A DNA stretch of 64,000 bases, taken from Nesterenkonia muleiensis (GTDB taxonomy: Bacteria > Actinomycetota > Actinomycetes > Actinomycetales > Micrococcaceae). Positions 54,616 to 63,489 of the stretch are shown here, one piece after another (within the stretch, counting starts at the first letter, position 1; each line of letters begins with the position of its first letter). Below the pieces are notes generated by a model. That model saw nothing but the letters and a program-made list of their open reading frames with translations. It had not been told where the DNA came from and did no database searches. The stretch is from positions 402,477 to 466,476 of the forward strand of contig NZ_QWLD01000040.1 of NCBI RefSeq assembly GCF_003600155.1. Direction: 5' to 3'. The translations under genes were made by a program, and so were the position numbers.

Positions 54616-55584
54616 GTGGAACCCCTCGCGCTGCTGCTGGCCGCTCTGGCGGTCATTTTGGCAATACCAGTGCCCAAACTGCTGCACACTGCCAGGTTCC
54701 GCACTCGATCCCCATGGGCGACCATGCTGCTGTGGCAGGCCATCGCCTTGGCCGGCGGCCTGTCGATGGTGGGAGCCCCGATCGTCTATGGGCTCTCTCC
54801 CTTCGGCTCCAACGTCCCCCAGGCTCTGAGCACTGCGGTGCGCCTGACGCTGGACGAGGACTACTCGGCGATGGCCGGACTCCAGGTCCACCCGTGGCAC
54901 CTCTTCTGCCTCTGCCTGGGACTGCTGCTGGGCGGGCATCTGCTGCTGACGCTGGCCCGAACCTATGCTCGGGTGCTCAGCGCCCGACGCCGACACCGAC
55001 AGCTGGTGGATCTGCTCTCCACGCCGGCACCCCACGGTGACCACGGCGCTGAGACCCAGATCATCGAGCATGACGCGCCGATGGCCTACTGCCTGCCGGG
55101 CAGAACCAACGCCAGCTCGATCACCGTGCTCTCCCGGGGCCTGCTCAACACGCTCAGCGAGCCGGAGCTGGCTGCGGTCATCGCCCACGAACAGACCCAT
55201 CTGAAGCAGCGTCATCATCTGCTCACCATGGCATTCGAAGCCTGGTACCGGGCTCTGCCCTGGCTGCCGACCACCCGGTACGGCCGGGAGGCGGTGCTTG
55301 AGCTCACCGAGATGCTCGCCGACGAAGGGGCCATGGCAGAGCACTCCCGCGAGGACCTGCTGCGCTCGCTGGCACTGAGTTCATCGGAGGCTGGCGCTCC
55401 AGGTGCCGGATCGCCCGAAGACACCAAACCCTTGGGCGCAGGAGCAAGCAGCGAGATCACCGGTGCTCGACTCCAGCGGCTGCTGGTTCCCGCCCGCCCG
55501 CTGAGCAGAACGGCCGTCACCGGGTTGGTCAGTGCCTCATTAGCCCTGTTGGCGGTACCGACGGGCTTACTGCTGCTGAGATAA
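54616..55584 (+). CDS. M56-family membrane metallopeptidase (BlaR1-like, no sensor domain)
   Basis: A 322-residue membrane peptidase. Helices lie at about 3-20, 36-58 and 95-118, and one at the C-terminus (about 300-320). The zinc site is HEQTH (191-195) in VIAHEQTHLKQRHH, with a downstream LADEGAM that can supply the third ligand. Unlike BlaR1/MecR1 it ends without an extracellular penicillin-binding sensor domain. It starts at GTG 54616, 44 bases after the repressor gene. It is likely to cleave or otherwise inactivate the BlaI-type repressor in response to an unknown membrane signal (inference). Confidence 0.83.
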   Translation: MEPLALLLAALAVILAIPVPKLLHTARFRTRSPWATMLLWQAIALAGGLSMVGAPIVYGLSPFGSNVPQALSTAVRLTLDEDYSAMAGLQVHPWHLFCLCLGLLLGGHLLLTLARTYARVLSARRRHRQLVDLLSTPAPHGDHGAETQIIEHDAPMAYCLPGRTNASSITVLSRGLLNTLSEPELAAVIAHEQTHLKQRHHLLTMAFEAWYRALPWLPTTRYGREAVLELTEMLADEGAMAEHSREDLLRSLALSSSEAGAPGAGSPEDTKPLGAGASSEITGARLQRLLVPARPLSRTAVTGLVSASLALLAVPTGLLLLR

Positions 55585-55585
55585 C

Positions 55586-55720
55586 GTGTCTGAGGTCGAC
55601 ATGCAGCACACGAGAAACGGGGCCCGCCGCGCCTGGCACCTGTGGCTGGTCGCGATCGTGATGTTCGCCCTCTACAGCGACTTCCGCTTACCTCGATCGG
55701 TGGGCGATGCTGGGCGATAA
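55586..55720 (+). CDS. Possible small single-helix membrane protein
   Basis: A 44-codon open frame from GTG 55586 (ATG at 55601 inside it). A hydrophobic stretch WHLWLVAIVMFALY is flanked by Arg residues on the N-side (RNGARRA) and by SDFRLPR on the other. It begins one base after the M56 peptidase stop, which would suit a small co-translated partner. There is no ribosome site and no recognised family, so it may be chance or a decayed gene end. Confidence 0.3.
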   Translation: MSEVDMQHTRNGARRAWHLWLVAIVMFALYSDFRLPRSVGDAGR

Positions 55721-55724
55721 AAAA

Positions 55725-56480
55725 CTAGCTGCGAGCCAGGAAGTCCTCTGCGCCGCCGACAAGCTCGGTGTGCGCCTGCTTCAGACCCGGCTTGTTGACC
55801 AGCTTGGCGATCTCTTCGGCGAACTCCTCTACGGAGTACAGCTTGCCGGCAGCCTCACGGCGGGCCTCGATGGCACCGGGCTCTGCACGGTTGAGCAGCG
55901 TGGCGGTGATCGTGCCTTCAATCATGTCCCCGGAAACCACGGTGAGGATGATCCCCTTCTCATCCAGTGCCGGCACCAGATCGCGCAGTGCATCCTCGCC
56001 CGCGCGCTTGGAGCGGGCCACCGGCTCATAGGCGTCCATAGTCGAGACCTCATTGATGAAGTGGGCCTGGTGGCTGGTGACGAAGACAATCTGCGAACCG
56101 GGCGGCATCACCTCGATGGCGGTCTGGACCATGGTGACCTGGGCGTCGCGGTTGAGCGTGAGGGCATAGTCCTCGCCGCGGTCTGCCTCCATCCCACCAG
56201 AGGCGTTGAGGATCAGCAGGTTCACAGAGCCGAAGTTCTCCACTGCGGCATCTACCAGCGCCTGAGCGCCGGCCGGCTCTGTCAGGTCAGCCTGAACGGC
56301 GACCGCCTGACCCCCGGCAGCCTCGATGCCTGTGACCACTTTCTTGGCCCGCGGCGCCTTGGCCCGGTAGTTGACCACCACACCAGCCCCCCGCTCTCCG
56401 ATCAGCTGGGCGGTGGCAGCACCGATCCCTCGCGAAGATCCGGTGATGATCGCGCCTTTTCCTGCAAGGTCCTTGCTCAT
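55725..56480 (-). CDS. SDR-family oxidoreductase with atypical active site
   Basis: A 251-residue short-chain dehydrogenase. The cofactor motif is ITGSSRGIGAATA, and LLILNASGG stands where classical enzymes have NNAG. The usual catalytic YxxxK is not found: the region reads MDAYEPVARSKRAGEDAL, with Tyr and Lys seven positions apart. The gene is followed, in the same direction, by nothing, and the fabG gene lies 100 bases upstream. It may be a specialised actinobacterial reductase; substrate unknown. Confidence 0.75.
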   Translation of the reverse strand: MSKDLAGKGAIITGSSRGIGAATAQLIGERGAGVVVNYRAKAPRAKKVVTGIEAAGGQAVAVQADLTEPAGAQALVDAAVENFGSVNLLILNASGGMEADRGEDYALTLNRDAQVTMVQTAIEVMPPGSQIVFVTSHQAHFINEVSTMDAYEPVARSKRAGEDALRDLVPALDEKGIILTVVSGDMIEGTITATLLNRAEPGAIEARREAAGKLYSVEEFAEEIAKLVNKPGLKQAHTELVGGAEDFLARS

Positions 56481-56580
56481 GCTGTTATCTTCTTTCTCCC
56501 CATGTCCGCATCACCCACCACATGGAGACCTCATAGGTCCACATGTCTGGGAACTGTCAATCGTGCCGCTCACCGTGCTG

Positions 56581-57324
<744 letters not shown>

Positions 57325-57389
57325 CTACGCGAACGCGCTCATGGTGATCGCGTCCAGTCAGCTTTCAGAGTGTCTCATATGCTGGTGTG

Positions 57390-58850
57390 ATGGGACACAC
57401 ACTGTCGGTATCGTCGGTCAGTAGCCTGGTGGCTGTCGCTGCCCTGGTGCTCACGGCCTGCGGCCACAGCGGCGATGCCCATCAGTGCGAGGGGACTGTC
57501 GAGCAGCTCAGCGGCGACCTCCCGGATCTCTTCTCGGCATGGGCTGAGGCGGACTTTCCAACCCGTGGAGATGACCCCGAGGCGTTCAGCAGACCATTCG
57601 AGCAGCTTGGTGAGAGCCTGGGGACCGAGCCTGCTCATCTGATCACAGCCATGCGTGACTCAGGCGAGGAACCCTGGGCCGCTACGGTCCTCGGCGACCT
57701 GCTCGTCATTCACTTCCCCGAGGGAACCCCAGACGGGGCGGTCGAGGACCCCACCCTGATCGCCTATGCCCTCGACACTGCGGCACCGGTGTGGGCGGTG
57801 ACCGACACCAACAGCTCCTTTGACCGGTTCCCGCAGCTCATCACCGATTCGCTGATCGTTCATCTCTCAGGGTCGGAGGACCACGCTGATGTCTACGGAA
57901 TCGACCCGCAGACCGGCCAGACGGTGGGATGCAGCGGTCAGGCCATCGGGGAGGACAGTGTAGTCTCAGCCACCGCAGCCACCGGCGGGGATGACATCGT
58001 TTTCACCAACGGGGATGCGGGCACTCTGAGCCGCCTGGACGTCTCAGACGGTCAGCTGCTGTGGGAAGCCGACATCGAGGAGGCTGAGCTGCTGCACACC
58101 AGTGACTGGGCGGTGGTTGACGATGAGCTGATCGCCCTGGCCGGCTACCGAGATCCGGCCTCCACCGCCCCGGACACAGAGCAGGATCTGGATGCTGACG
58201 TGGCCACGGTGGACTATGACCCTCTGCTCACACGTGCTTACAGTCTTCAGGACGGTCAGCTGCTGTGGGAGCATCCCGTCTCAGGCAGCGCCTACCCACT
58301 CATGAACGCTGGAGAGGCAGGAATCCTCCTGGCCCGAACGGCATCGCCTGACCAGGATGAGGACCACCGTCAGGTCGGTTTCATGCCTGAGGAGGTTCTC
58401 CACGGCTTGGAGATCGTTGACCCGGCAGGTGAGTCACTCTGGGCCACCGAGCGGCAGCCGGCCAACTCCCCGGGACAGGGAACGGTGGTCGATGATCTGG
58501 TGATCTGGGCGGACTCTGCCCTTCGCGGCTCCACCACAGCCTGGGAGCTCAGCACCGGGGAAACTCGGTGGGAGATCTCCGATGCGCAGCTGACCGATCT
58601 CAACGCCGGTGAGACAGTCGGCGTCGTCGACGCGGCGAACACCACTCCCTTGGACGATTCCTATCTGATTCCCACCGCCAGCGGCGTCACCCGGGCCGAC
58701 CCTGCCACCGGAGACATCGAATTTGCTCCGGTGAACCTCGGTGGGATGACAAGGCAACGGATCATCGGAGTGACCGAGACTCATCTGGTCATGGCCCCTA
58801 CCTACTTCACGGACAACCAGGCGCTCACATTCGTCATCTACGAACGATGA
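57390..58850 (+). CDS. Lipoprotein with PQQ-like beta-propeller
   Basis: A 486-residue exported protein. The signal peptide ends with the lipobox LTAC (Cys about residue 24). The mature part shows repeated beta-propeller blades with 'GQLLWE' turns (VSDGQLLWEADIE, LQDGQLLWEHPVS, LSTGETRWEIS) as in PQQ-like/BamB repeats. No cofactor ligands are evident. It is probably an anchored extracellular scaffold or enzyme of unknown role. TATGCT (57378-57383) stands 7 bases before the ATG, and no ribosome site is seen, so the transcript may be leaderless. A GTG at 57387 is the alternative start. Confidence 0.7.
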   Translation: MGHTLSVSSVSSLVAVAALVLTACGHSGDAHQCEGTVEQLSGDLPDLFSAWAEADFPTRGDDPEAFSRPFEQLGESLGTEPAHLITAMRDSGEEPWAATVLGDLLVIHFPEGTPDGAVEDPTLIAYALDTAAPVWAVTDTNSSFDRFPQLITDSLIVHLSGSEDHADVYGIDPQTGQTVGCSGQAIGEDSVVSATAATGGDDIVFTNGDAGTLSRLDVSDGQLLWEADIEEAELLHTSDWAVVDDELIALAGYRDPASTAPDTEQDLDADVATVDYDPLLTRAYSLQDGQLLWEHPVSGSAYPLMNAGEAGILLARTASPDQDEDHRQVGFMPEEVLHGLEIVDPAGESLWATERQPANSPGQGTVVDDLVIWADSALRGSTTAWELSTGETRWEISDAQLTDLNAGETVGVVDAANTTPLDDSYLIPTASGVTRADPATGDIEFAPVNLGGMTRQRIIGVTETHLVMAPTYFTDNQALTFVIYER

Positions 58851-58883
58851 TTCCCGCGGTGACAGGAGCCCTCAGGAGCACGC

Positions 58884-58912
58884 CTGACAGTCTGTTCTAC
58901 GCGGCGTAGAAT
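58884..58912 (+). promoter_or_regulatory. Promoter of the DUF3099-SURF1 operon overlapped by a BlaI-family operator
   Basis: CTGACA (58884-58889) and TAGAAT (58907-58912) are separated by 17 bases. The perfect dyad TTCTAC-GCGGC-GTAGAA (58895-58911) covers the spacer and most of the -10 element, so a bound repressor would exclude RNA polymerase. It equals the site at 54154-54170 except for the 5-base centre. The -10 ends 6 bases before the ATG at 58919, so the mRNA would begin at or beside the start codon. Confidence 0.75.
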
Positions 58913-58918
58913 GGCAGG

Positions 58919-59344
58919 ATGACCAGCCAGGTCCACTCCATCACCGACGCCCCGCTGCGGCACAGCACCGAGCAGCACGCACGGATGGTCCGCTATACCG
59001 TGGCCATGTCCACCCGTGTGGTGTGCTTCGTGCTCGCTGCCGTGGTCGGCGTGGTCTGGCAAAGCTGGTGGGCAGCGGTGTTCGTGGCCGCGGCCATCGT
59101 TCTTCCCTATGTGGCCGTGGTGGACGCCAATGCCGGAGGCGACCGCTACCAGGCTCGCCGCGAGGATGAGGGGCTCGCCCCCCAGCCGCGCCGGCTGAGC
59201 ACCGGCGGAGAGGATCTTCCCGCGGAACCGCGCCAGTGGTGGGAAGAGGAGCACGACGGCACCCCCTCCCCCAACAGCGCTGATGGTGCTGTGATCTCCG
59301 GAGAGCTGAGCGACGACGACGCCCCGGACGGGACACAGAGCTGA
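58919..59344 (+). CDS. DUF3099-family membrane protein
   Basis: A 141-residue protein with two membrane helices (about 32-50 and 52-70) typical of actinobacterial DUF3099. The N-terminal VHSITDAP motif and MSTRVVCFVLAAVVGVV are family-like; the C-terminal 60 residues are acidic and disordered. There is no ribosome site: the start lies immediately after the -10 box. It is the first gene of an operon ending in SURF1, which suggests a link to cytochrome oxidase or membrane homeostasis. Confidence 0.82.
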   Translation: MTSQVHSITDAPLRHSTEQHARMVRYTVAMSTRVVCFVLAAVVGVVWQSWWAAVFVAAAIVLPYVAVVDANAGGDRYQARREDEGLAPQPRRLSTGGEDLPAEPRQWWEEEHDGTPSPNSADGAVISGELSDDDAPDGTQS

Positions 59345-59616
59345 TGGACCTTCTGGGCGCACTCGGCTCGGATCAGCCGGGACCGGAGACTCCCACATGC
59401 TCCCGCAAGGGATGCCCGGCGGAAGCCTGGTGGCAGATCATGTGGAACAACCCGAAGATCCACAGTCCGCAGCGGCGCAAGATCTGGCTGGCCTGCAGTG
59501 AGCACCGTGACTGGTTGGAGAGCTTTCTGCGGGCGCGGCTGTTCTGGCGCAGCACAGAACCGATGAATCATCCCAAGGGCAGCAGCACCACCACCGGACC
59601 GGAGGTGGACCGGTGA
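59344..59616 (+). CDS. Small conserved cysteine-containing protein, function unknown
   Basis: A 90-residue protein. The segment TCSRKGCPAEAWWQIMWNNPK, shortened here to CSRKGCPAEAWWQ, and a later LACSEHRDWLESFL give a Cys-x4-Cys ... Cys-x2-His pattern that could bind zinc. Similar short proteins occur before SURF1 in Micrococcales and have sometimes been labelled acetone carboxylase, which the size and sequence do not support. Its ATG shares one base with the DUF3099 stop and its stop overlaps the SURF1 start by 4 bases. Confidence 0.7.
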   Translation: MDLLGALGSDQPGPETPTCSRKGCPAEAWWQIMWNNPKIHSPQRRKIWLACSEHRDWLESFLRARLFWRSTEPMNHPKGSSTTTGPEVDR

Positions 59617-60545
59617 AACAGCAGCGCTACGGGTTTCTGCTCTCCCCGGTCTGGCTGGGCTGGCTGGGGGCCTGCGTGATCTTCTGCGTGGCCTGCTACC
59701 TGCTGGGGCAGTGGCAACTGGACCGGCGGGAGGCCGCACTGGAGGAGATCAACCGGGTGGTGGACAATTATGACCAGGACCCGGTCCCCTACTCCGAGGC
59801 TCGGGACATCTTCGCTGAGGGATCCGCCGAGGATGAGTGGACTGTGGTGGAGCTCCGCGGTCAGTATCTGAGCGACGATTCACTGCTGGTCCGCAACCGC
59901 GGCCACGGCGGCCAGGTCGGCTATGAGCAGCTGGTGCCGTTCCGCGACTCAGCCAGCGGCGACGTCGTCGTGGTCTCCCGGGGATGGTTGCCGACCTCCA
60001 GCACCGACGGGTCGGTTCCAGCCTTCAACCCGGAGCCTCCTGCCGGAGTGGTGGAGCTGACCGCGAGGATGAGACCGGGCGAGCCGGAGATCGACCGTGA
60101 TGCCCCGCAGGGGCAGCTGGCATCGATCGATCTGTCGGAGTATCAGTCCCAGGCCAGCTATCCGTTGGTGCAGGGCGGCTACGGACTCATGGCTGAGGAG
60201 TCGCCGGAGCCGGCACAGACGCCCCACCAGCTGGCCCGTCCGAGCTTGGACGAGGGGCCCCATCTGAGCTATTCGATGCAATGGGTGACCTTCGGGCTGC
60301 TGAGCTTTGTGGGCTGGGGGTATGCGGCCCGCGTGCACCGCCGCAATCTGGACGCCGAGGAACTCGACGAGCTTGAGGGCACCGGCGCTGCGGCCGCAGA
60401 TGAGCTCGGCTCAGCGGATGCGAGGCTGGAGAAGCAGCTGCGCGCACGCCGTGCCAAGCAGATGCGGCGCAGACAGACCGGCAAGTATTCTGATGAGGAC
60501 GCCGAGGACGCGTGGGTCGATCAGCGGCTTGCCGGCCCACGCTGA
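59613..60545 (+). CDS. SURF1-family cytochrome c oxidase assembly protein
   Basis: A 310-residue membrane protein. One helix at about 13-31 is followed by GQWQLDRREA, the typical SURF1 start. A large external domain contains VELRGQYLSDDSLLVRNR and VVVSRGWLP, and a second helix ends with YSMQWVTFGLLSFVGWGY (the conserved YxxQW motif). A charged cytosolic tail (about 250-310) follows. It helps assemble the haem a/copper centre of aa3-type oxidase. The GTG start overlaps the preceding gene, so translation is coupled. The operon promoter carries a BlaI-type site. Confidence 0.9.
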   Translation: MKQQRYGFLLSPVWLGWLGACVIFCVACYLLGQWQLDRREAALEEINRVVDNYDQDPVPYSEARDIFAEGSAEDEWTVVELRGQYLSDDSLLVRNRGHGGQVGYEQLVPFRDSASGDVVVVSRGWLPTSSTDGSVPAFNPEPPAGVVELTARMRPGEPEIDRDAPQGQLASIDLSEYQSQASYPLVQGGYGLMAEESPEPAQTPHQLARPSLDEGPHLSYSMQWVTFGLLSFVGWGYAARVHRRNLDAEELDELEGTGAAAADELGSADARLEKQLRARRAKQMRRRQTGKYSDEDAEDAWVDQRLAGPR

Positions 60546-60560
60546 CGTGACCGGGACAGA

Positions 60561-60966
60561 CTATGGGCTGATCAGCTGGAGCCTGGGGAAGTACGTTCGA
60601 TAGCGCTTGGCATCACGGGTAAGGAGCCGGTGACCAGCTACCAAGGTATGCGCTCCGATGTAGAAGTCCGGCATCGGTGCTGGCTTTGTGCCGCCACGCC
60701 TCCGGTAGCTCAGGAATGCCTTCCCGGCGAGAAAACCAGCTTGCCATGGGAGCGTCTCCCCCGAATAGCCGTCGCGTGGGAACGCCACATCAAGTTTCTC
60801 AATCGACGTGTACGCCACCGAGACTTCGGCGTACACGATCTGGTTGATCACCAGTAAGTACTCCCTGGTCCGCTTCATCAGCCAGAGCCTGCTCCGACCA
60901 GTCCTGCCAAAGCGGATCCTCAACGGCAATGTCGATCAGAACGTTGGAGTCGACGAGGGTCGCCAC
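60561..60966 (-). pseudogene. vapC toxin gene broken by a one-base frameshift
   Basis: From the GTG at 60966 the frame reads ATLVDSNVLIDIAVEDPLW to ALADEADQG and then goes to a stop. The rest of the PIN domain continues one frame over: LLVINQIVYAEVSVAY, FLAGKAFLSYRRRGGTKPAP, MPDFYIGAH and LLTRDAKRYRTYFP. All four acidic residues of the PIN site survive across the two halves, so the only defect is one extra base near 60853-60861. It starts 3 bases after the antitoxin stop. Recent inactivation or a sequencing error are both possible. Confidence 0.75.
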
Positions 60967-60969
60967 TGG

Positions 60970-61209
60970 TCAGTCCCCTCTGAGAAGCTCCATAAGCTGG
61001 TCCGTGGACATGCCGTTGATGTCCTTGCTCGACGCCGTGCCTCGAAGCCGCTGGACCATGCGCGCCCCCCGGGTGGTACTTTCTGAGCCATGGACGATCT
61101 TCAGCGTTCCCTGATCCTCCACGACATCGACCTCGTCGCCTTCAGCGAAGCCGAACTTTTGTCGCAGCGGGGCAGGGATAGTCACCTGCCCTTTACTATT
61201 GAGCCGCAT
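60970..61209 (-). CDS. AbrB/MazE-type antitoxin of the VapBC pair
   Basis: A 79-residue antitoxin. The N-terminal swapped-hairpin DNA-binding domain reads MRLNSKGQVTIPAPLRQKFG, then GDEVDVVEDQGTLKIV. The C-terminal part (about 45-79) would bind the toxin. The ATG at 61209 follows GGAGGT by 5 bases. It remains intact although its toxin gene is frameshifted. The upstream region holds two GTATTACGTA repeats, likely its operators. Confidence 0.82.
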   Translation of the reverse strand: MRLNSKGQVTIPAPLRQKFGFAEGDEVDVVEDQGTLKIVHGSESTTRGARMVQRLRGTASSKDINGMSTDQLMELLRGD

Positions 61210-61227
61210 CCTGCACCTCCGCGCCAT

Positions 61228-61255
61228 GTATTACGTATCTATTGTATTACGTAAT
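61228..61255. promoter_or_regulatory. Twin GTATTACGTA sites upstream of the antitoxin
   Basis: GTATTACGTA occurs at 61228-61237 and again at 61244-61253, 16 bases apart start to start, in an AT-rich patch unlike the surrounding DNA. The second copy lies in the perfect palindrome ATTACGTAAT (61246-61255). Placement directly upstream of the antitoxin ribosome site suggests autoregulatory operators. Confidence 0.5.
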
Positions 61256-61351
61256 ATTAGTCACGGTCTATCAATCAGCTCCTTGCCAAGAACGAAGCTC
61301 CGCGACCGCCACAGCACCTACGTCCGGCACAGGAAAGTCTGGAGCGCTCCC

Positions 61352-62950
61352 TCAGGCTAAGGTGACCAGGTCCTCGTACTCTTTGGAGTAGAGGTCCTCG
61401 ACGCCATCGGGCAGCAGCACGACACGTTCAGGGGCCAGTGCCTCCACGGCCCCGGGGTCGTGGGAAACCAGTACCACAGCGCCTTCATAGGTGCGCAGCG
61501 CCGCCAGGATCTCCTCTCGGGAGGCAGGATCCAGGTTGTTGGTCGGCTCGTCCAGCAGCAGCACATTGGCGCTGGAGGCCACCAGGGTGGCCAGGGCCAG
61601 CCGGGTCTTCTCCCCGCCGGAGAGCACCGCGGCGGGCTTGGCGACGTCGTCCCCGGAGAACAGGAAGGAGCCTAGGATCTTGCGCTGATCCGTATCGGTG
61701 AGGAAGGGAGCCGCGGTCTTCATGTTCTCCAGCACCGACTGATCGGTGTCCAGGGTGTCGTGCTCCTGGGCGAAGTAGCCCAGCTTCAGACCGTGGCCGT
61801 GGATGATCCGGCCCGAATCCGCTTCTGCAGCACCGGCCAGCATTCGCAGCAGCGTAGTCTTGCCCGCCCCGTTGTAGCCCAGCACCACCACTCGCGAGCC
61901 GCGGTCGATGGCCAGGTCGAGTCCGGTGAAGATCTCCAGCGAGCCGTAGGACTTGGACATGCCCTCGGCCATCAGCGGGGTCTTGCCGCAGGACTGAGGC
62001 TTGGGGAACCGAATATTGGCCACCCGGTCAGCCTGACGCTCACCCTCCAGCCCGGCCATCATCCTGTCGGCGCGCTTGAACATGGACTGCGCGGCCACCG
62101 CTTTGGTGGCCTTGGCCCGCATCTTCTCCGCCTGCGCCCGCAGCGCCGTGGCCTTCTTCTCCGCGTTGGCAAACTCCCGCTTGCGCCGGGCCTCGTCCTG
62201 TTCGCGCTGGGCCAGGTACTTCTTCCAGCCCATGTTGTAGACGTCTACTGTCATCCGCATGGCATCAAGGTAGAGCACCTTGTTGACGGTGGACTCGATA
62301 AGATCCACATCATGGGAGATGATCAGCACCCCACCGGGGAACCGCTGCAGATAGTCCCGGAGCCAGACGATGGAGTCAGCGTCCAGGTGGTTTGTCGGCT
62401 CATCGAGCAGAAGTGTGTCGGCGTCGGAGAACAGGATCCGGGCCAATTCCACGCGCCGGCGCTGACCGCCGGAGAGCGTTCGCAGCGGCTGGGTGAGGAT
62501 CCTTTCGGGCAGATCAAGGTTCTTACAGATGATCGCAGCCTCGGACTCAGCGGTATACCCTCCGGCAGCCTCGAAGCGGGCCTGCAGATTGTCATAGCGC
62601 CGCATGGCCTTCTCACGTGCGGCGCCGTCGTCGGAGGCCATGTCCAGCTCGGCCTGCCGCAGCTTCGCGGAGACCACGTCCAGCTCCCGAGCGGAGAGGA
62701 TCCGGTCCCGGGCGGACTGCTCCATGTTCTCCACCCTGGGGTCCTGGGGCAGATAGCCGATGGACCCGCGGCGCTCCACGTGCCCGGCGGCCGGGGTCCC
62801 GGCTCCGGCCAGGACCTTGGTCATGGTGGTTTTTCCGGCACCATTGCGCCCCACCAGGCCGATCTTGTCCCCGGAGTCGATGCGGAAGCTCACACCATCC
62901 ATCAGCAGACGTGCTCCGGCACGCAGCTCGAGATTGGATACGCTGATCAA
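61352..62950 (-). CDS. ABC-F family ATPase (ribosome-associated)
   Basis: A 532-residue soluble protein with two ABC ATPase cassettes and no membrane segment. Cassette 1: GLVGRNGAGKTTMTK, LSGGQRRRVELARIL, LLLDEPTNHLDADS. Cassette 2: VLGYNGAGKTTLLRM, LSGGEKTRLALATLV, LLLDEPTNNLDPAS. The linker (about 235-310) is basic and helical, KKYLAQREQDEARRKREF onward, as in translation factors that enter the ribosomal E site. It could be a housekeeping factor (EttA/Uup-like) or a resistance factor; the linker length does not decide. It lies downstream of the suf genes in the same direction. Confidence 0.87.
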   Translation of the reverse strand: MISVSNLELRAGARLLMDGVSFRIDSGDKIGLVGRNGAGKTTMTKVLAGAGTPAAGHVERRGSIGYLPQDPRVENMEQSARDRILSARELDVVSAKLRQAELDMASDDGAAREKAMRRYDNLQARFEAAGGYTAESEAAIICKNLDLPERILTQPLRTLSGGQRRRVELARILFSDADTLLLDEPTNHLDADSIVWLRDYLQRFPGGVLIISHDVDLIESTVNKVLYLDAMRMTVDVYNMGWKKYLAQREQDEARRKREFANAEKKATALRAQAEKMRAKATKAVAAQSMFKRADRMMAGLEGERQADRVANIRFPKPQSCGKTPLMAEGMSKSYGSLEIFTGLDLAIDRGSRVVVLGYNGAGKTTLLRMLAGAAEADSGRIIHGHGLKLGYFAQEHDTLDTDQSVLENMKTAAPFLTDTDQRKILGSFLFSGDDVAKPAAVLSGGEKTRLALATLVASSANVLLLDEPTNNLDPASREEILAALRTYEGAVVLVSHDPGAVEALAPERVVLLPDGVEDLYSKEYEDLVTLA

Positions 62951-63032
62951 CGGTGAATTTCTCCTGTGACGAATCGGCGGCGGGCAGTGGGCAACCAGGA
63001 CAGTCTAACGATGCAGCCGCATGATCTATGCC

Positions 63033-63069
63033 TGAAGGTGGGCTCGCTCCGCCCGCCAGCGGGACTCAC
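63033..63069. repeat. Intergenic GC-rich hairpin repeat, copy C (short)
   Basis: On the minus strand, directly after the sufT-like stop, gtcccgctggcgggcgg, then gagcgagcccacc and cttcaggc follow. These resemble the gtcccggcggcgggg / ccgctcg / gcctgaag blocks of copies A and B, but the middle is missing. The arms GGGC and GCCC can pair. Together with copies A and B it suggests a dispersed 3'-end element. Confidence 0.4.
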
Positions 63070-63399
63070 TCAGATGTTGAAGCCGAGGGCGCGCATCTGC
63101 TCCTTGCCGTCCTCGGTGATCTTCTCCGGACCCCACGGCGGCATCCAGACCCAGTTGAGCCGCCACTCATCGACCATGGTCCCGATGTTCTGGCCGACCT
63201 GCTCCTCCAGCACATCGGTCAGCGGGCAGGCCGCAGTGGTGAGGGTCATATCGATGACCAGGGCACCGTCATCCTCGTAGCGCAGGCCGTAGAGCAGCCC
63301 AAGATCCACGATGTTGATGCCCAGCTCGGGGTCGATAACCTCCATGAGGGCCTCTTCGATGTCCTCAAGGGGTGTCTGCGTTGCTGTTGTCTCGCTCAT
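63070..63399 (-). CDS. SufT-like (DUF59/MIP18) iron-sulfur assembly factor
   Basis: A 109-residue DUF59 protein. The family signature is clear: EALMEVIDPELGINIVDLGL, then LTTAACPLTDVLEEQV with the conserved Cys, and the hydrophobic WVWMPPWGPEKIT with MRALGFNI at the end. Such proteins help load iron-sulfur clusters onto target proteins. It lies 90 bases downstream of sufU on the same strand, the usual SUF order in actinobacteria. Confidence 0.88.
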   Translation of the reverse strand: MSETTATQTPLEDIEEALMEVIDPELGINIVDLGLLYGLRYEDDGALVIDMTLTTAACPLTDVLEEQVGQNIGTMVDEWRLNWVWMPPWGPEKITEDGKEQMRALGFNI

Positions 63400-63489
63400 T
63401 CGTTCTTCCTTCCCGTCATCATTCTTACGGGCATAACGTTATGGTGGTCTCCACTATGCCTGAGCCTGTCTCTGCTGGCCAGCGTCAGC

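Noticed and set aside
59344..59616. Acetone carboxylase subunit
   Set aside because: Only 90 residues, no similarity I can see to carboxylase subunits, and a neighbourhood of oxidase assembly genes.
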